Origin: CAYMST01 sp964393115 | GTDB lineage: Bacteria; Bacteroidota; Bacteroidia; Cytophagales; Cyclobacteriaceae | Direction: 5' to 3' | Length of the DNA stretch: 21,948 nt | Assembly (NCBI GenBank): GCA_964393115.1 | Contig: CAYMST010000057.1 | Location: forward strand, 1-21,948 | Shown: piece after piece, positions 8,480 to 17,000 of the stretch | How positions within the stretch are numbered: the stretch's first letter is position 1 | Layout of the letters: every line of letters begins with the position of its first letter | Translations under genes and position numbers: made by a program | Notes under the pieces: generated by a model | Databases searched by the model: none | The model's input: only the letters and a program-made list of their open reading frames with translations | Told to the model about the DNA's origin: nothing

Positions 8480-8493
8480 TGCAATCGGTTACG
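8480..8493. promoter_or_regulatory. Candidate LacI-type operator at the lacI promoter
   Basis: TGCAATCGGTTACG has the central CG and the left half TGyAATC shared with the uxaC site; the right half is imperfect (4 of 7 positions symmetric). It begins one base downstream of the -7 element of the lacI promoter, covering the expected transcription start, an arrangement expected for autorepression. Confidence 0.45.
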
Positions 8494-8524
8494 CAAAAAT
8501 ATTTATTTTACCGGTTTAAAACAA
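8494..8524 (-). promoter_or_regulatory. Bacteroidota-type promoter of lacI
   Basis: On the minus strand TTG (8524-8522) is followed after 20 bases by TATTTTTG (8501-8494), matching the Bacteroidota primary sigma consensus TTG-N19-21-TAnnTTTG. The expected start of transcription is near 8487, about 45 bases before the GTG start of the regulator gene. It would drive lacI and, by read-through, uxaC-kdgK-eda-TRAP. Confidence 0.6.
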
Positions 8525-8569
8525 CTTGCTTGTGCAATTTCAGTATTAATCCACAAATAGTACTAAATT

Positions 8570-8595
8570 ATGATAGAAAGATATCTTTCTATCAT
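8570..8595. repeat. Perfect 26-base palindrome over the uxuA stop codon
   Basis: The half ATGATAGAAAGAT (8570-8582) is followed directly by its exact reverse complement (8583-8595). It includes the uxuA TGA stop (8594-8592). As RNA it would fold into an AU-rich hairpin with a short GATATC-type loop. There is no strong T-tract after it, so it may be a weak terminator or 3'-end stabiliser of the uxu transcript rather than a strong stop. Confidence 0.7.
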
Positions 8596-9818
8596 GGCGT
8601 AACCTCTTCTATAGCGTTACTAACTACGTTCTTTTTAGAATCTGATAACGAACGAGATATACCTAATTCTAATCCTCTAAGCTCTGCTAGTCCACGTAAT
8701 CTTCCGATTCCAGAATACCCGGGATTGGCGTTTTTAGATAGATCATCTAGCATCTGATGACCATGATCAGGACGCATTGGAATAGGATTAAAACTAGAAT
8801 TTTTTTGTCGCTGTCGTTGCTCAAGTGCAACAATTTCCTTGACCACTGCATACATATCCACGTCGCCTGTTAAGTGATCTGCTTCAAAAAAGCTTCCGTT
8901 TTCATCTCTTTTCGTCGCCCGCAGATGTATAAAATGAATTTTATCCCCTAATCTCTTGACCATTCCGGGTAAATCATTATCCGCTCGAACACCATATGAC
9001 CCTGTACAAAAGCAAAGCCCGTTACTAGCAGAATCAATAGAAGAGGTCAGCCATGTAGCATCTGCTTCAGTGCTCATTATTCTTGGCAGTCCCAAGATCG
9101 AATATGGAGGGTCGTCTGGATGAATAGTTAATAGAACGCCATTTTCTTCTGCCACCGGAACGATTTCTTTCAAGAAGTCTAGTAAGTTACTTCTAAGTGC
9201 TTGCTCATCTATCTCATCATAAGCAGATAATGCCTGCTTAAATTGATCTAGCGTAAAATGCTCTTCCGCTCCCGGCAATCCCGCAATGACATTTCTGACC
9301 AACAGGTCTTTCTCTGATGTGGTGGCCTTATTAAAGAATAATTGAGCCTTATCTATTATATGATCAGCATACGATTCTGAAGCATTTTCTCGCTTCAAAA
9401 TAAATAATTCGAAAGCTGCAAAAGCAATATTATCAAAAAACAACGCCTTCGACCCATCTGGCATTTCATAAGCTAAATCCGTCCTTGTCCAATCTAGAAC
9501 AGGCATAAAATTATAGCATACCCTAGTTATGCCCTGTTTGGCTAGGTTTCGAATGGAAAGTTTATAATTCTCAATATGCCGTTTAAAATCCCCAGTCTTA
9601 GTCTTAATACCTTCGGTAACAGGAATACTTTCTACAACAGACCACTTAAGTCCCGCAGATTTAATCAAGTTATTCCTTTTCTCTACTTCGTCTTCTGTCC
9701 ACACGTTTCCATTTGAAACATGATGTAAAGCCGTTACAATACCTGTAGCGCCTGCCTGTTTGATATGTGATAGTTGAACACCGTCATTTGGTCCGTACCA
9801 TCTCCATGTTTGCTCCAT
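8592..9818 (-). CDS. uxuA: Mannonate dehydratase
   Basis: A 408-residue UxuA-family enzyme that dehydrates D-mannonate to 2-keto-3-deoxygluconate. The N-terminus MEQTWRWYGPND is a family hallmark and fixes the ATG at 9818. Candidate metal ligands appear in the right order and spacing: His233 (TIHPDDPP), Cys271 (CFCTGSYG), His298 (HFIHLRA) and Asp351 (MRPDHGH). The C-terminal GYSGIGRLRGLAELRGLE segment is also typical. It starts 26 bases after the SDR stop codon, forming a two-gene unit for fructuronate to KDG. A perfect palindrome covers its stop codon. Confidence 0.97.
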   Translation of the reverse strand: MEQTWRWYGPNDGVQLSHIKQAGATGIVTALHHVSNGNVWTEDEVEKRNNLIKSAGLKWSVVESIPVTEGIKTKTGDFKRHIENYKLSIRNLAKQGITRVCYNFMPVLDWTRTDLAYEMPDGSKALFFDNIAFAAFELFILKRENASESYADHIIDKAQLFFNKATTSEKDLLVRNVIAGLPGAEEHFTLDQFKQALSAYDEIDEQALRSNLLDFLKEIVPVAEENGVLLTIHPDDPPYSILGLPRIMSTEADATWLTSSIDSASNGLCFCTGSYGVRADNDLPGMVKRLGDKIHFIHLRATKRDENGSFFEADHLTGDVDMYAVVKEIVALEQRQRQKNSSFNPIPMRPDHGHQMLDDLSKNANPGYSGIGRLRGLAELRGLELGISRSLSDSKKNVVSNAIEEVTP

Positions 9819-9844
9819 TTGTCAGAAATTTTGGTTGTGAAACA

Positions 9845-10690
9845 CTAAACCCCGCTATAAGCGCTAAATCCACCATCAATCGGTATAGTAACTCCGGTGA
9901 TAAACGCCGCTAAATCGGATAATAAATACGCCACAGTACCGGTCATCTCTTCCGGTTCTCCAAATCTTCCCATGGGTGTATTGCTAATAATCTTGTTCCC
10001 TCTTTCGGTTAAGCCTTCTGTTTCCTTATCAATCAGAAGAAATCTATTTTGGTTGGTCAAAATAAACCCAGGAGCTATTGCATTTACACGCACTCCTGTC
10101 TTCGCAAAATGTGTCGATAACCATTCCGTGAAGTTGTTAACAGAAGCCTTAGCAGCTGAATAAGCCGGAATTTTAGTCAACGGACGATATGAATTCATAG
10201 ACGATATGTTAACGATTGCACCAGATTTACGAGTAATCAAATGCTTTCCGAATACCATCGACGGCAACAAGGTACCTAAAAAGTTTAAGTTAAATACATG
10301 TTGAAATCCTTCTACTTCAAGACCAAAAAATGATTTTTCAAAGTCCGATTCTTCAGTTTCAGGTAGTATCTCTTCTAAAGATGTTGTGGCCTTTGGAGAG
10401 TTCCCTCCTGCCCCATTGATTAAGAAATCAAACGAGTTAAAATCGTTAAGTATTTCCTTTAAATTTTTGTTTAAAATACTCTTATCCAATACATTAGATG
10501 AATATCCTTTCCCTATTATGTCATAATCCCTTTCTAAAGCCGATGCTAGCTTTTGACTTTTTTCTCCATCCATATCCAGGATGGCTATGTTAATACCGTA
10601 AGATGCCAACGCTCTGGCGATGGCCTCTCCGATGACACCAGCACCTCCAGTGATTAGACAACATTTACCTTTTAATGAGTCCAGACCCAT
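9845..10690 (-). CDS. SDR-family oxidoreductase, probable D-fructuronate reductase (mannonate-forming)
   Basis: A 281-residue classical short-chain dehydrogenase counted from ATG 10690. The frame extends to a TTG at 10708, but the ATG directly precedes the conserved start (MGLDSLKGK) and is preferred. The nucleotide-binding TGGAGVIG lies at 14-21, the structural NGAGG at 92-96, and the catalytic triad is Ser164, Tyr177 and Lys181 (YSAAK). The C-terminal IDGGFSAYSGV is typical of SDRs. It resembles gluconate 5-dehydrogenase-like enzymes and is unrelated to E. coli UxuB, a long-chain mannitol-dehydrogenase-type protein. Position directly before uxuA, and absence of any other reductase in the pathway, make fructuronate reduction by NAD(P)H the best call; the reaction itself is inferred. 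Confidence 0.88.
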   Translation of the reverse strand: MGLDSLKGKCCLITGGAGVIGEAIARALASYGINIAILDMDGEKSQKLASALERDYDIIGKGYSSNVLDKSILNKNLKEILNDFNSFDFLINGAGGNSPKATTSLEEILPETEESDFEKSFFGLEVEGFQHVFNLNFLGTLLPSMVFGKHLITRKSGAIVNISSMNSYRPLTKIPAYSAAKASVNNFTEWLSTHFAKTGVRVNAIAPGFILTNQNRFLLIDKETEGLTERGNKIISNTPMGRFGEPEEMTGTVAYLLSDLAAFITGVTIPIDGGFSAYSGV

Positions 10691-10750
10691 ACTTAATATG
10701 ATTTGCAAGTTAATCTTAGATCAAAATATTCCGTGTGCTACACAGATACT

Positions 10751-10782
10751 CAAAGGTAATTAATTGTCTATGACTTGCGCAA
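10751..10782 (-). promoter_or_regulatory. Bacteroidota-type promoter of the SDR-uxuA unit
   Basis: The minus strand carries TTG (10782-10780), 21 bases, then TACCTTTG (10758-10751), a match to TTG-N19-21-TAnnTTTG. The expected transcription start is near 10744, about 54 bases before the ATG. The -33 TTG is inside the palindrome at 10775-10794, so a bound repressor would exclude RNA polymerase. Confidence 0.6.
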
Positions 10783-10794
10783 TCGATTGCTCAA
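10775..10794. promoter_or_regulatory. Candidate LacI-type operator over the SDR-uxuA promoter
   Basis: A 20-base palindrome with the core GCAATCGATTGC (perfect 12-base symmetry, central CG) and outer arms TTGC/TCAA differing at one pair. It overlaps the -33 element of the SDR-uxuA promoter. Central-CG palindromes are the usual LacI-family target, and AATCG recurs in the candidate sites before lacI and uxaC. Confidence 0.6.
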
Positions 10795-10894
10795 ATATTT
10801 TATCCTGAGATTAAAAGCTTGACTCATTAACCCATAATTGTACTAATTCATCTTTGTCATCAAATTCACTTATGGAAAATGAAGCAGATCGACG

Positions 10895-10902
10895 TATTTT
10901 TG
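10895..10902 (+). promoter_or_regulatory. Possible promoter -7 element of the primase-helicase gene
   Basis: TATTTTTG matches TAnnTTTG. Twenty bases upstream the sequence is ATG rather than TTG, so the -33 element is weak. It would give a leader of about 100 bases before the ATG at 11009. This lies in the ~320-base divergent interval (10691-11008), which otherwise holds the SDR-uxuA promoter and operator and no gene. Confidence 0.35.
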
Positions 10903-10925
10903 CGGCTATATAAAGTCTATTTTAC

Positions 10926-10967
10926 AAGTTGATATAAAATCTAGCAATACGTCCTTCAAATCAACTT
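10926..10967 (+). promoter_or_regulatory. Hairpin with T-tract in the leader of the primase-helicase gene
   Basis: AAGTTGAT (10926-10933) pairs with ATCAACTT (10960-10967), followed at once by TTTTTG; flanking TTACA and TGTAA could extend the stem past a bulge. The loop is 26 bases. A stem plus T-run inside the leader resembles an attenuator or weak intrinsic terminator, but the stem is short and AT-rich. Confidence 0.3.
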
Positions 10968-11008
10968 TTTTGTAATGGTCTTATGGATTCCATATAATCA
11001 TCTATCGA

Positions 11009-13408
11009 ATGAGCAATATATCAGAGTACATTGATTTAAACTTATACGTTACCCTATTCGAGAAATTAGATACTCTGTTGCCCGAATTTGAATTAGTTTT
11101 CAGAGGAAAATACTGGCAAAGTGCAAAAAAGAACAAGCTGAAAACGGATGGTACTGCTTCTTCAACTGGAGGAAATATTTATATCTATGAGAATAATCCC
11201 GGAATTCTCAAAAGTTTCAAGGCCAGTTCGCCGAGTAAAAACTTAATTTCCTACATATCAGAACGGGAAAAACTAAACTGGTGGGAAACGCTTAACTATC
11301 TAAGTGATTTCGCCAATCTCAAGCTTCCCATTTCTGAAAATGACAGTGAACAGATACGTCAAAACCTTATTGCCCGAGATATCTGGCAAACAGCTGAAGA
11401 TTATTTTCATCAGTTGTTATTAAATGAAACGCTCGAATCAACACATCTCGAATACCTCAAAAAAACGAGAGGGTTTAGTTCAGAGGATGTTGTCTATTCG
11501 AAGTTTGGGTATTTTCCTGGTAAAGAAAAAACAAAGACATTCCTCACAAATAGCGGATACGAAGACTCTTTAGTTGATGCTGTTTTAGAGATGTTTAGAT
11601 TCTCGGATAAATTCTCCCTGACGATTCCCGTACATGATAGTCTAAAGAATACCATAGGATTTATATTTCGTGATATATCACCGGACACTAAGGATAAATA
11701 CCGATATACTACTGGATTTGAAAAGAGTAAGGCTCTATTTGGCTACAACAAACGCGAATTCGATAGAAATGAACCTTTAATTCTAGTTGAAGGACAAATA
11801 GACAGTGTTTTAATGCGTTCTCAGGGCTGGAAAAACACTTTTGCTATAAACGGAGCTGAACTCTCTAAAAATCAATTAGACGAGCTTTTAACTATCAAAC
11901 CGGGGCATTTAGTGCTTTGTCTAGATAACGACGACGCGGGTACAGCCGCTACCGATAAAATAATCACACAGATTCTAAAAACTGATGTCAGTCAGCGTTT
12001 AATACTTCAAATTACACAGCTCCCGGAAGGTCTTAAAGATCCCAATGATGTCATCATTGAAAAGGGTCATAAAGGAATGGCGGAGGTTCTTAAGCAAGCT
12101 CTTCCTATACATCTGTGGCTACATCAGCGCATCTATGATGATGTCATTGATAGTAACTCTGATTTTTTTAGCCACTCAGAAATCGAACGATACACGCACG
12201 CTGTTGCGAAATATGGTGCATTACTGAAAAATCCATTATCTCAAGGCCAGTTTATTGATTATTTTCTAGAGAAGATTGGTAAACAAGCCGGTATTACCAA
12301 ACAGACTATTGAAGATACGGCCCGAGCTCTACGCTATGATCAGATCAAAGAGTCTGAACGAGAAAACCTGAAGCGAACAACGCTTCAAGCCCATCAACTC
12401 CTTAAGGATGGTGATACTGGGTCTGCCAAGCGAATGCTCGAGAATCAGTTGGCAAGGTCAGTCCGGATGGGGATCATTGAAAAGATATCCCCCTATTCTT
12501 TTCAGCAATTTGAAGAAGATACCGCGTACGAACAAGAAGATTTAAGTACTGGCATTGATTCTTTAGATCAATACTTCCAAATACCACAATCCGCTATTAC
12601 GTTAGTAGCCGCCAGGCCTTCCCACGGTAAAACCACTATCATGTTGAATCTTTTTTACAACATGATCATGTCATATCCTGAAAAGAAGTTCTACTTCTTC
12701 ACATACGAGGAGCCCGCAAAATACTTAATGCTAAAAATCTTAAATCGCATGGTCTTCGAAGATCATGAATACATTGGTTCCTTAAAATATCTTCGTGCTT
12801 ATCAAACAGGTTATAAACCAAGAGAAGAAGCCGTGGAAAAAAGCAAGCAAAAATTAAAATCGTTAATTGATTCACAACGGCTAAATATCTTTAGTTTCAA
12901 TTATACCGATGAACAACTTGCTGAAGTAATTCGTGAATTAAAAAAGCAAAATGACATTGGTGCGGTGTTCATTGATTATATCCAAAAGATTCCAGTACAA
13001 GGAAACATCAAAGGGTACGAAGTGATTAAGAAAGTATCCAGTACGATATTGAATGGCATTGCCGTTCCTCTAGAGTTACCTGTAATTCTTGGAGCTCAAT
13101 TTAACCGTGAGGCCAGCGCAAATTCCGTTGAAAAACTGCATGCCGATATGTTACGAGAGAGTGGTGACTTAGAGCAGGATGCAAACTTGATACTTGGGCT
13201 ACTCAACCATAATTTTCTAGAGGGCACAGAAGACGATTTGGGAAAACCTCTTAGAAAGGGTAATGTTTCACAAATAGATATTAAGGTCTTAAAAAACCGT
13301 AATGGAGTCCCAGGTTCCATTACCGGTGTAGAAATTCATGGAGCACAAAACTTCATCAAAACGCTTGATCCCGAATTCGAAGAATCAATTTTCAAACCTT
13401 CTTTCTAG
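11009..13408 (+). CDS. Primase-helicase fusion (DnaG-like core + DnaB-like helicase), TWINKLE/T7 gp4-like, no zinc cysteines
   Basis: A 799-residue bifunctional-type replication protein. Residues ~25-108 resemble the DnaG zinc-binding domain in layout (FRGKYWQS, GNIYIYENNPGILKSF, WWETLNYLSDFANLKLP) but contain no cysteine. Residues ~140-240 match the DnaG polymerase core (KTRGFSSEDV, FGYFPG, FSLTIPVHDSLKNTIGFIFR). The Toprim motifs are intact: EGQID at 261-265 and LDNDDAG at 305-311. The helicase domain (~510-780) has Walker A ARPSHGKT (535-542), Walker B VFIDYIQK with Asp656, GAQFNRE (695-701), LRESGDLEQDANLI (715-728) and the arginine-finger segment KNRNG (762-766). It probably unwinds DNA as a hexamer; priming ability is doubtful without zinc ligands. 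It stands alone, divergent from the uronate operon, with no phage genes nearby. Confidence 0.9.
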   Translation: MSNISEYIDLNLYVTLFEKLDTLLPEFELVFRGKYWQSAKKNKLKTDGTASSTGGNIYIYENNPGILKSFKASSPSKNLISYISEREKLNWWETLNYLSDFANLKLPISENDSEQIRQNLIARDIWQTAEDYFHQLLLNETLESTHLEYLKKTRGFSSEDVVYSKFGYFPGKEKTKTFLTNSGYEDSLVDAVLEMFRFSDKFSLTIPVHDSLKNTIGFIFRDISPDTKDKYRYTTGFEKSKALFGYNKREFDRNEPLILVEGQIDSVLMRSQGWKNTFAINGAELSKNQLDELLTIKPGHLVLCLDNDDAGTAATDKIITQILKTDVSQRLILQITQLPEGLKDPNDVIIEKGHKGMAEVLKQALPIHLWLHQRIYDDVIDSNSDFFSHSEIERYTHAVAKYGALLKNPLSQGQFIDYFLEKIGKQAGITKQTIEDTARALRYDQIKESERENLKRTTLQAHQLLKDGDTGSAKRMLENQLARSVRMGIIEKISPYSFQQFEEDTAYEQEDLSTGIDSLDQYFQIPQSAITLVAARPSHGKTTIMLNLFYNMIMSYPEKKFYFFTYEEPAKYLMLKILNRMVFEDHEYIGSLKYLRAYQTGYKPREEAVEKSKQKLKSLIDSQRLNIFSFNYTDEQLAEVIRELKKQNDIGAVFIDYIQKIPVQGNIKGYEVIKKVSSTILNGIAVPLELPVILGAQFNREASANSVEKLHADMLRESGDLEQDANLILGLLNHNFLEGTEDDLGKPLRKGNVSQIDIKVLKNRNGVPGSITGVEIHGAQNFIKTLDPEFEESIFKPSF

Positions 13409-13685
13409 ATCCAATCATGTGAATCTTAGCATTAGAGATATTCTGCTAAACGTAAAAATTATATAATTCATATTACGTATACACATAGAGATAGTTTCTA
13501 GTTCTAGCACCTTGAATTGCAGTCACATCACTATTTAATCATAAAATCATATAACTATTCTAATTAAAAATAGATTGTTTTTTACATTATTTAAAATATA
13601 GGCCTGAATACTAGACGATTATCAATATCATAGGCTATCTTTAAGGTTCAGGAGCAATTTAATGTACTACAAGATTATGATGCCA

Positions 13686-13709
13686 TTCAAGCATTACTGA
13701 GTGCTTGAA
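13686..13709. repeat. Hairpin in the convergent intergenic region
   Basis: TTCAAGCA (13686-13693) and TGCTTGAA (13702-13709) form a perfect 8-base stem with an 8-base loop, 11 bases before the stronger terminator hairpin. It may be part of a tandem terminator or of a small transcript. Confidence 0.45.
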
Positions 13710-13720
13710 AAGCATTGATC

Positions 13721-13751
13721 AAAATATCGCCTCATTTTGAGGCGATATTTT
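13721..13751. terminator. Bidirectional intrinsic terminator between primase-helicase and DUF2341 genes
   Basis: AAAATATCGCCTCA (13721-13734) and TGAGGCGATATTTT (13738-13751) form a perfect 14-base stem with a TTT loop. T-runs on both strands flank a GC-rich centre, so it can stop transcription from either side. It lies about 310 bases after the primase-helicase stop codon, farther than usual. Confidence 0.8.
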
Positions 13752-13896
13752 TGAGTTTGAACCCCCTTAGATTCTCACAGAAAAAAACTTTCGATTAGTT
13801 ACCCAGTAGAACGATTTCTCAGAGGCTTTAAATAAGTCGAAAATGTCAGGAAATTTATATTTCAGACGAAGAAAATGCGTTGAAACTAACAAGTGC

Positions 13897-13933
13897 AAAA
13901 GGTCAATACTTCTTTAGACTGTATTGACCTTTT
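13897..13933. terminator. Bidirectional intrinsic terminator downstream of the DUF2341 gene
   Basis: AAAAGGTCAATAC (13897-13909) and GTATTGACCTTTT (13921-13933) form a perfect 13-base stem with an 11-base loop; TTTGCGG and a run of eight T follow on the plus strand, while the minus strand reads CCTTTTGC. It sits about 110 bases past the stop codon of the large secreted protein gene and could end that transcript; the plus-strand signal is stronger. The rest of 13409-14044 shows no gene. Confidence 0.75.
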
Positions 13934-14044
13934 TTGCGGTTTTTTTTAGCATTGATTTATAGTCTACTGATCAGTTGCACAACCTACTGGTAGAATAATT
14001 TCAAAACTGTTCTAAAATCTGCATTGGACTCTAGCGATCAATAT

Positions 14045-17000
14045 TTATCTATTCATCGCCGAAGAGCCTAAGTCCTTAATGATCCTGCGGTAAATAAAGT
14101 TCTTCTCAGATTTTAACTTTAAAACATATTGACCATTTTCCAAGTCAACTATATCAATCTTATAATCAGCATTTCTTTCTAGTGGACCTGTTATTAGTTT
14201 TTGCCCCATCATATTCAAGATCTCAAAAGAGATCAGGTCCAAATCTGTAATGATCACTAATTCTTCATTCGCCGGAACCGGCTGCACTACTAATCTTGCT
14301 GATGAAGAAGATTCAATGGTTGAAATACGTATAACGCTACTAAAGTCTTCTGTACCATCAAAATCAATCTGCCTCAATCGGTAGTAGTGAACTTCTGCAT
14401 TCAATCTTGAGTCAGTATAATCATAATCTCGCTGAGATATGGTGGTTCCCGAGCCTTTGACTGTAGCAATCTCATAAAAGGTATTTCCATCAAGAGATTT
14501 TTCAACGACAAATTTCTCGTTATTTATTTCACTAGCCGTTGACCATTCCAACCGAACAGCTTCATTAACAAGCTTACCTGCAAAACGCATCAATTCCACC
14601 GGAAGACCTTGATCATCCGATCCCGATCCTTGCGGAGAAAAACTCGTCACATTACTTTGCGTGAGTACATATGGTTCAGTCTGGCTACTAATATCTTGGC
14701 TGGCATATCTATTCCATGCAGATCCTGTATAATGTGCTACGTAAGCCGCAGAAAGGTCATAGTCACCGGTCATATCGGCGTCATTCCACTGCAAGGTCAT
14801 TTCGACATCTAAACCGGTTCCGGTAACTGGGTCTACGTTCCAAGTTTTGTTGACAACCTTGCTATCAAATGCTGTACCCGAGCAGGCCCCGTCTTCATAA
14901 ATTCCTTGACAAACATTCACACAAAAATCATCCGAAGTACCACTATTATTAAGCGTAACTGGAGTGTAGCTGGCCGTATCAGTTCCCACTGGGAAAATAA
15001 TATTTCCTGTTCTAAAACCTGTGCCTAGTGAGCGTTGTTTCAAACAATCGTCTCCATCCGCTACTATGAAACTCGTACTTGACCCACCACTTATAGAACC
15101 TGAAGCCGTGATATTTAAAGTATCGTCATCTAGATCTAAAAACCCATCTGTTAGTGTAAATACATTTTCAACATCTACGTTCTTGTTCAAAATTACTTTA
15201 CCCCCGGACTTGTTAATTTCAAGGGCATAAAAGTCAATTTCCGAATCTCCTTTAATGACCTGTTCGGCTTTGTTACCACCAAAGATGATTTTTCCATTTG
15301 AGTGTGTGAACGTTCCATCGTTATCAAAGTCATCAGTGATCGTCAATTCAAAACCTCCCAAATCCAATGATGCACCACTCGCTATACTTACATCGTTATT
15401 CGTACGATTCTGATCCAGCTGCGGATAATTCGTTAACCCTGTAGGAATAACAACATCGTCAGTGGCATTCGGAACCGTACAGGTTGACCAGTTCGCGGGA
15501 TCATTCCAATCATTATCTACGCTACCGTTCCAAACAAACTCAGATACCTCATCGCCTATGGAGTAAAATGTCGAGGGTGAACTTTGATTGTTATATTGGG
15601 TCGAAATCCATGACTCTGACCGAGCTGCTGAACTTATTGTAAATTCATCTATAATACCATCAAAATGATTATCAGCCCATTCCCCTAGAAGTACATTTTG
15701 TCCTGTAGGAGTATTTAAAGTCGCCGTTCTGGTATCAAAAAGTACGCCATCTAAATAGATATCAACATTAGAACCATCATATGTTAAGGTAACATATTTC
15801 CAGTTATCCAGTGAAGATGCAAAAGTGTATTCATTACTTTCAGTACCAAATTCTGCTCTAAAATTGTTTTCACTAGCGGTGGTTACCAATGAAAAATCGT
15901 TGCCACCTGTATTGCCACCTGCGAATATCCCTCCTTCTAAAAACTGGTCCACATTCACCCAAGCCGAATAGGTTCGTGCGCTAGCTCCAGTAATCATTGG
16001 GTCCTCTCCAAAGGTTATGAAATCATTGTTTCCATCAAAGTTTATGGCTTGTCCGATTTGTCCTGTTGTACGTGTATCCGCATCAAAATTTATAGCCGTA
16101 CCATCATCCAAATTCGCAGTCCGGTCATCAATGGTTCCTGTAGGATTATCATTCATGTGATAAACGCCAGTATAGGAGTTCGACCAAGTTCCCGTCGCGG
16201 AAGGATCACCTCCTGCAAAATCGCAATCCCCATAATACATTTGAATTACCGTGTTAGCATTGCAAAACAAAGTAGGGATTTTAACCCAAACGATTAAATC
16301 ACCAGCAGTACCATCATATTCTTCGAGATCATGACTAAGTGCTGATCCATCACTTCCTCTGAATATAATATCATATCCATTCGCACTTTGGACCTTACCA
16401 GCACTCTGCTTGAGATCATCATCACCACTAATACTTATCAGAACGGGGAAATCCGTTAGGTTAGAACTACAATCAACTTTCGTATTATCAATTGTTATAT
16501 TTCTTCTGTAAGCATAATCATTGTCGAATGTTGCTCGTACAGAGACAATAGCGGTCGACGATATGGCATCACATCCATCTTTGGTCGATATCACTCGATA
16601 GTAGGTGGTCTGAGTAAGTGCGCCAGTGCTCACTGACGTACCTGTCTGACCTGACATATCAGAAAAAGATGAGTTATCCGTAGAGTTTTGCCATTGTAGA
16701 GTCGCCGTTTCATCGTGTCCTGATATAGATATCGTAGTGGATTCGCCGTTGTCTATTTCTCCCAAAGCAGAAGTTGCAGTACCCCCTTCAATTGGATATT
16801 CTTCATCACCTAATGAATAAAAAGTTTCCGGTGAATTGAGATTGCTATAGGTCGTCGCAATCCATCCAGAATCTCTAGCAATGTTTGAAATCCTTATTTC
16901 ATCCATAGCTCCCCTGAAATACCTATTTGCGCTTGTACCTACCCGACGTCCGAAGAAAACATCACCATTATTATCCTCTAAATTACCAAATGGATATGGA

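Noticed and set aside
10691..10708. TTG start adding six residues to the SDR
   Set aside because: The ATG at 10690 directly precedes the conserved SDR N-terminus and no evidence favours the TTG.
10691..11008. tRNA or riboswitch in the divergent gap
   Set aside because: No cloverleaf or known riboswitch core was seen; the contents are explained by promoters, an operator and a small hairpin.
13843..13917. 24-codon frame starting ATG TCA GGA in the convergent region
   Set aside because: Too short, no similarity recognised, and it runs into the terminator hairpin; no support as a gene.
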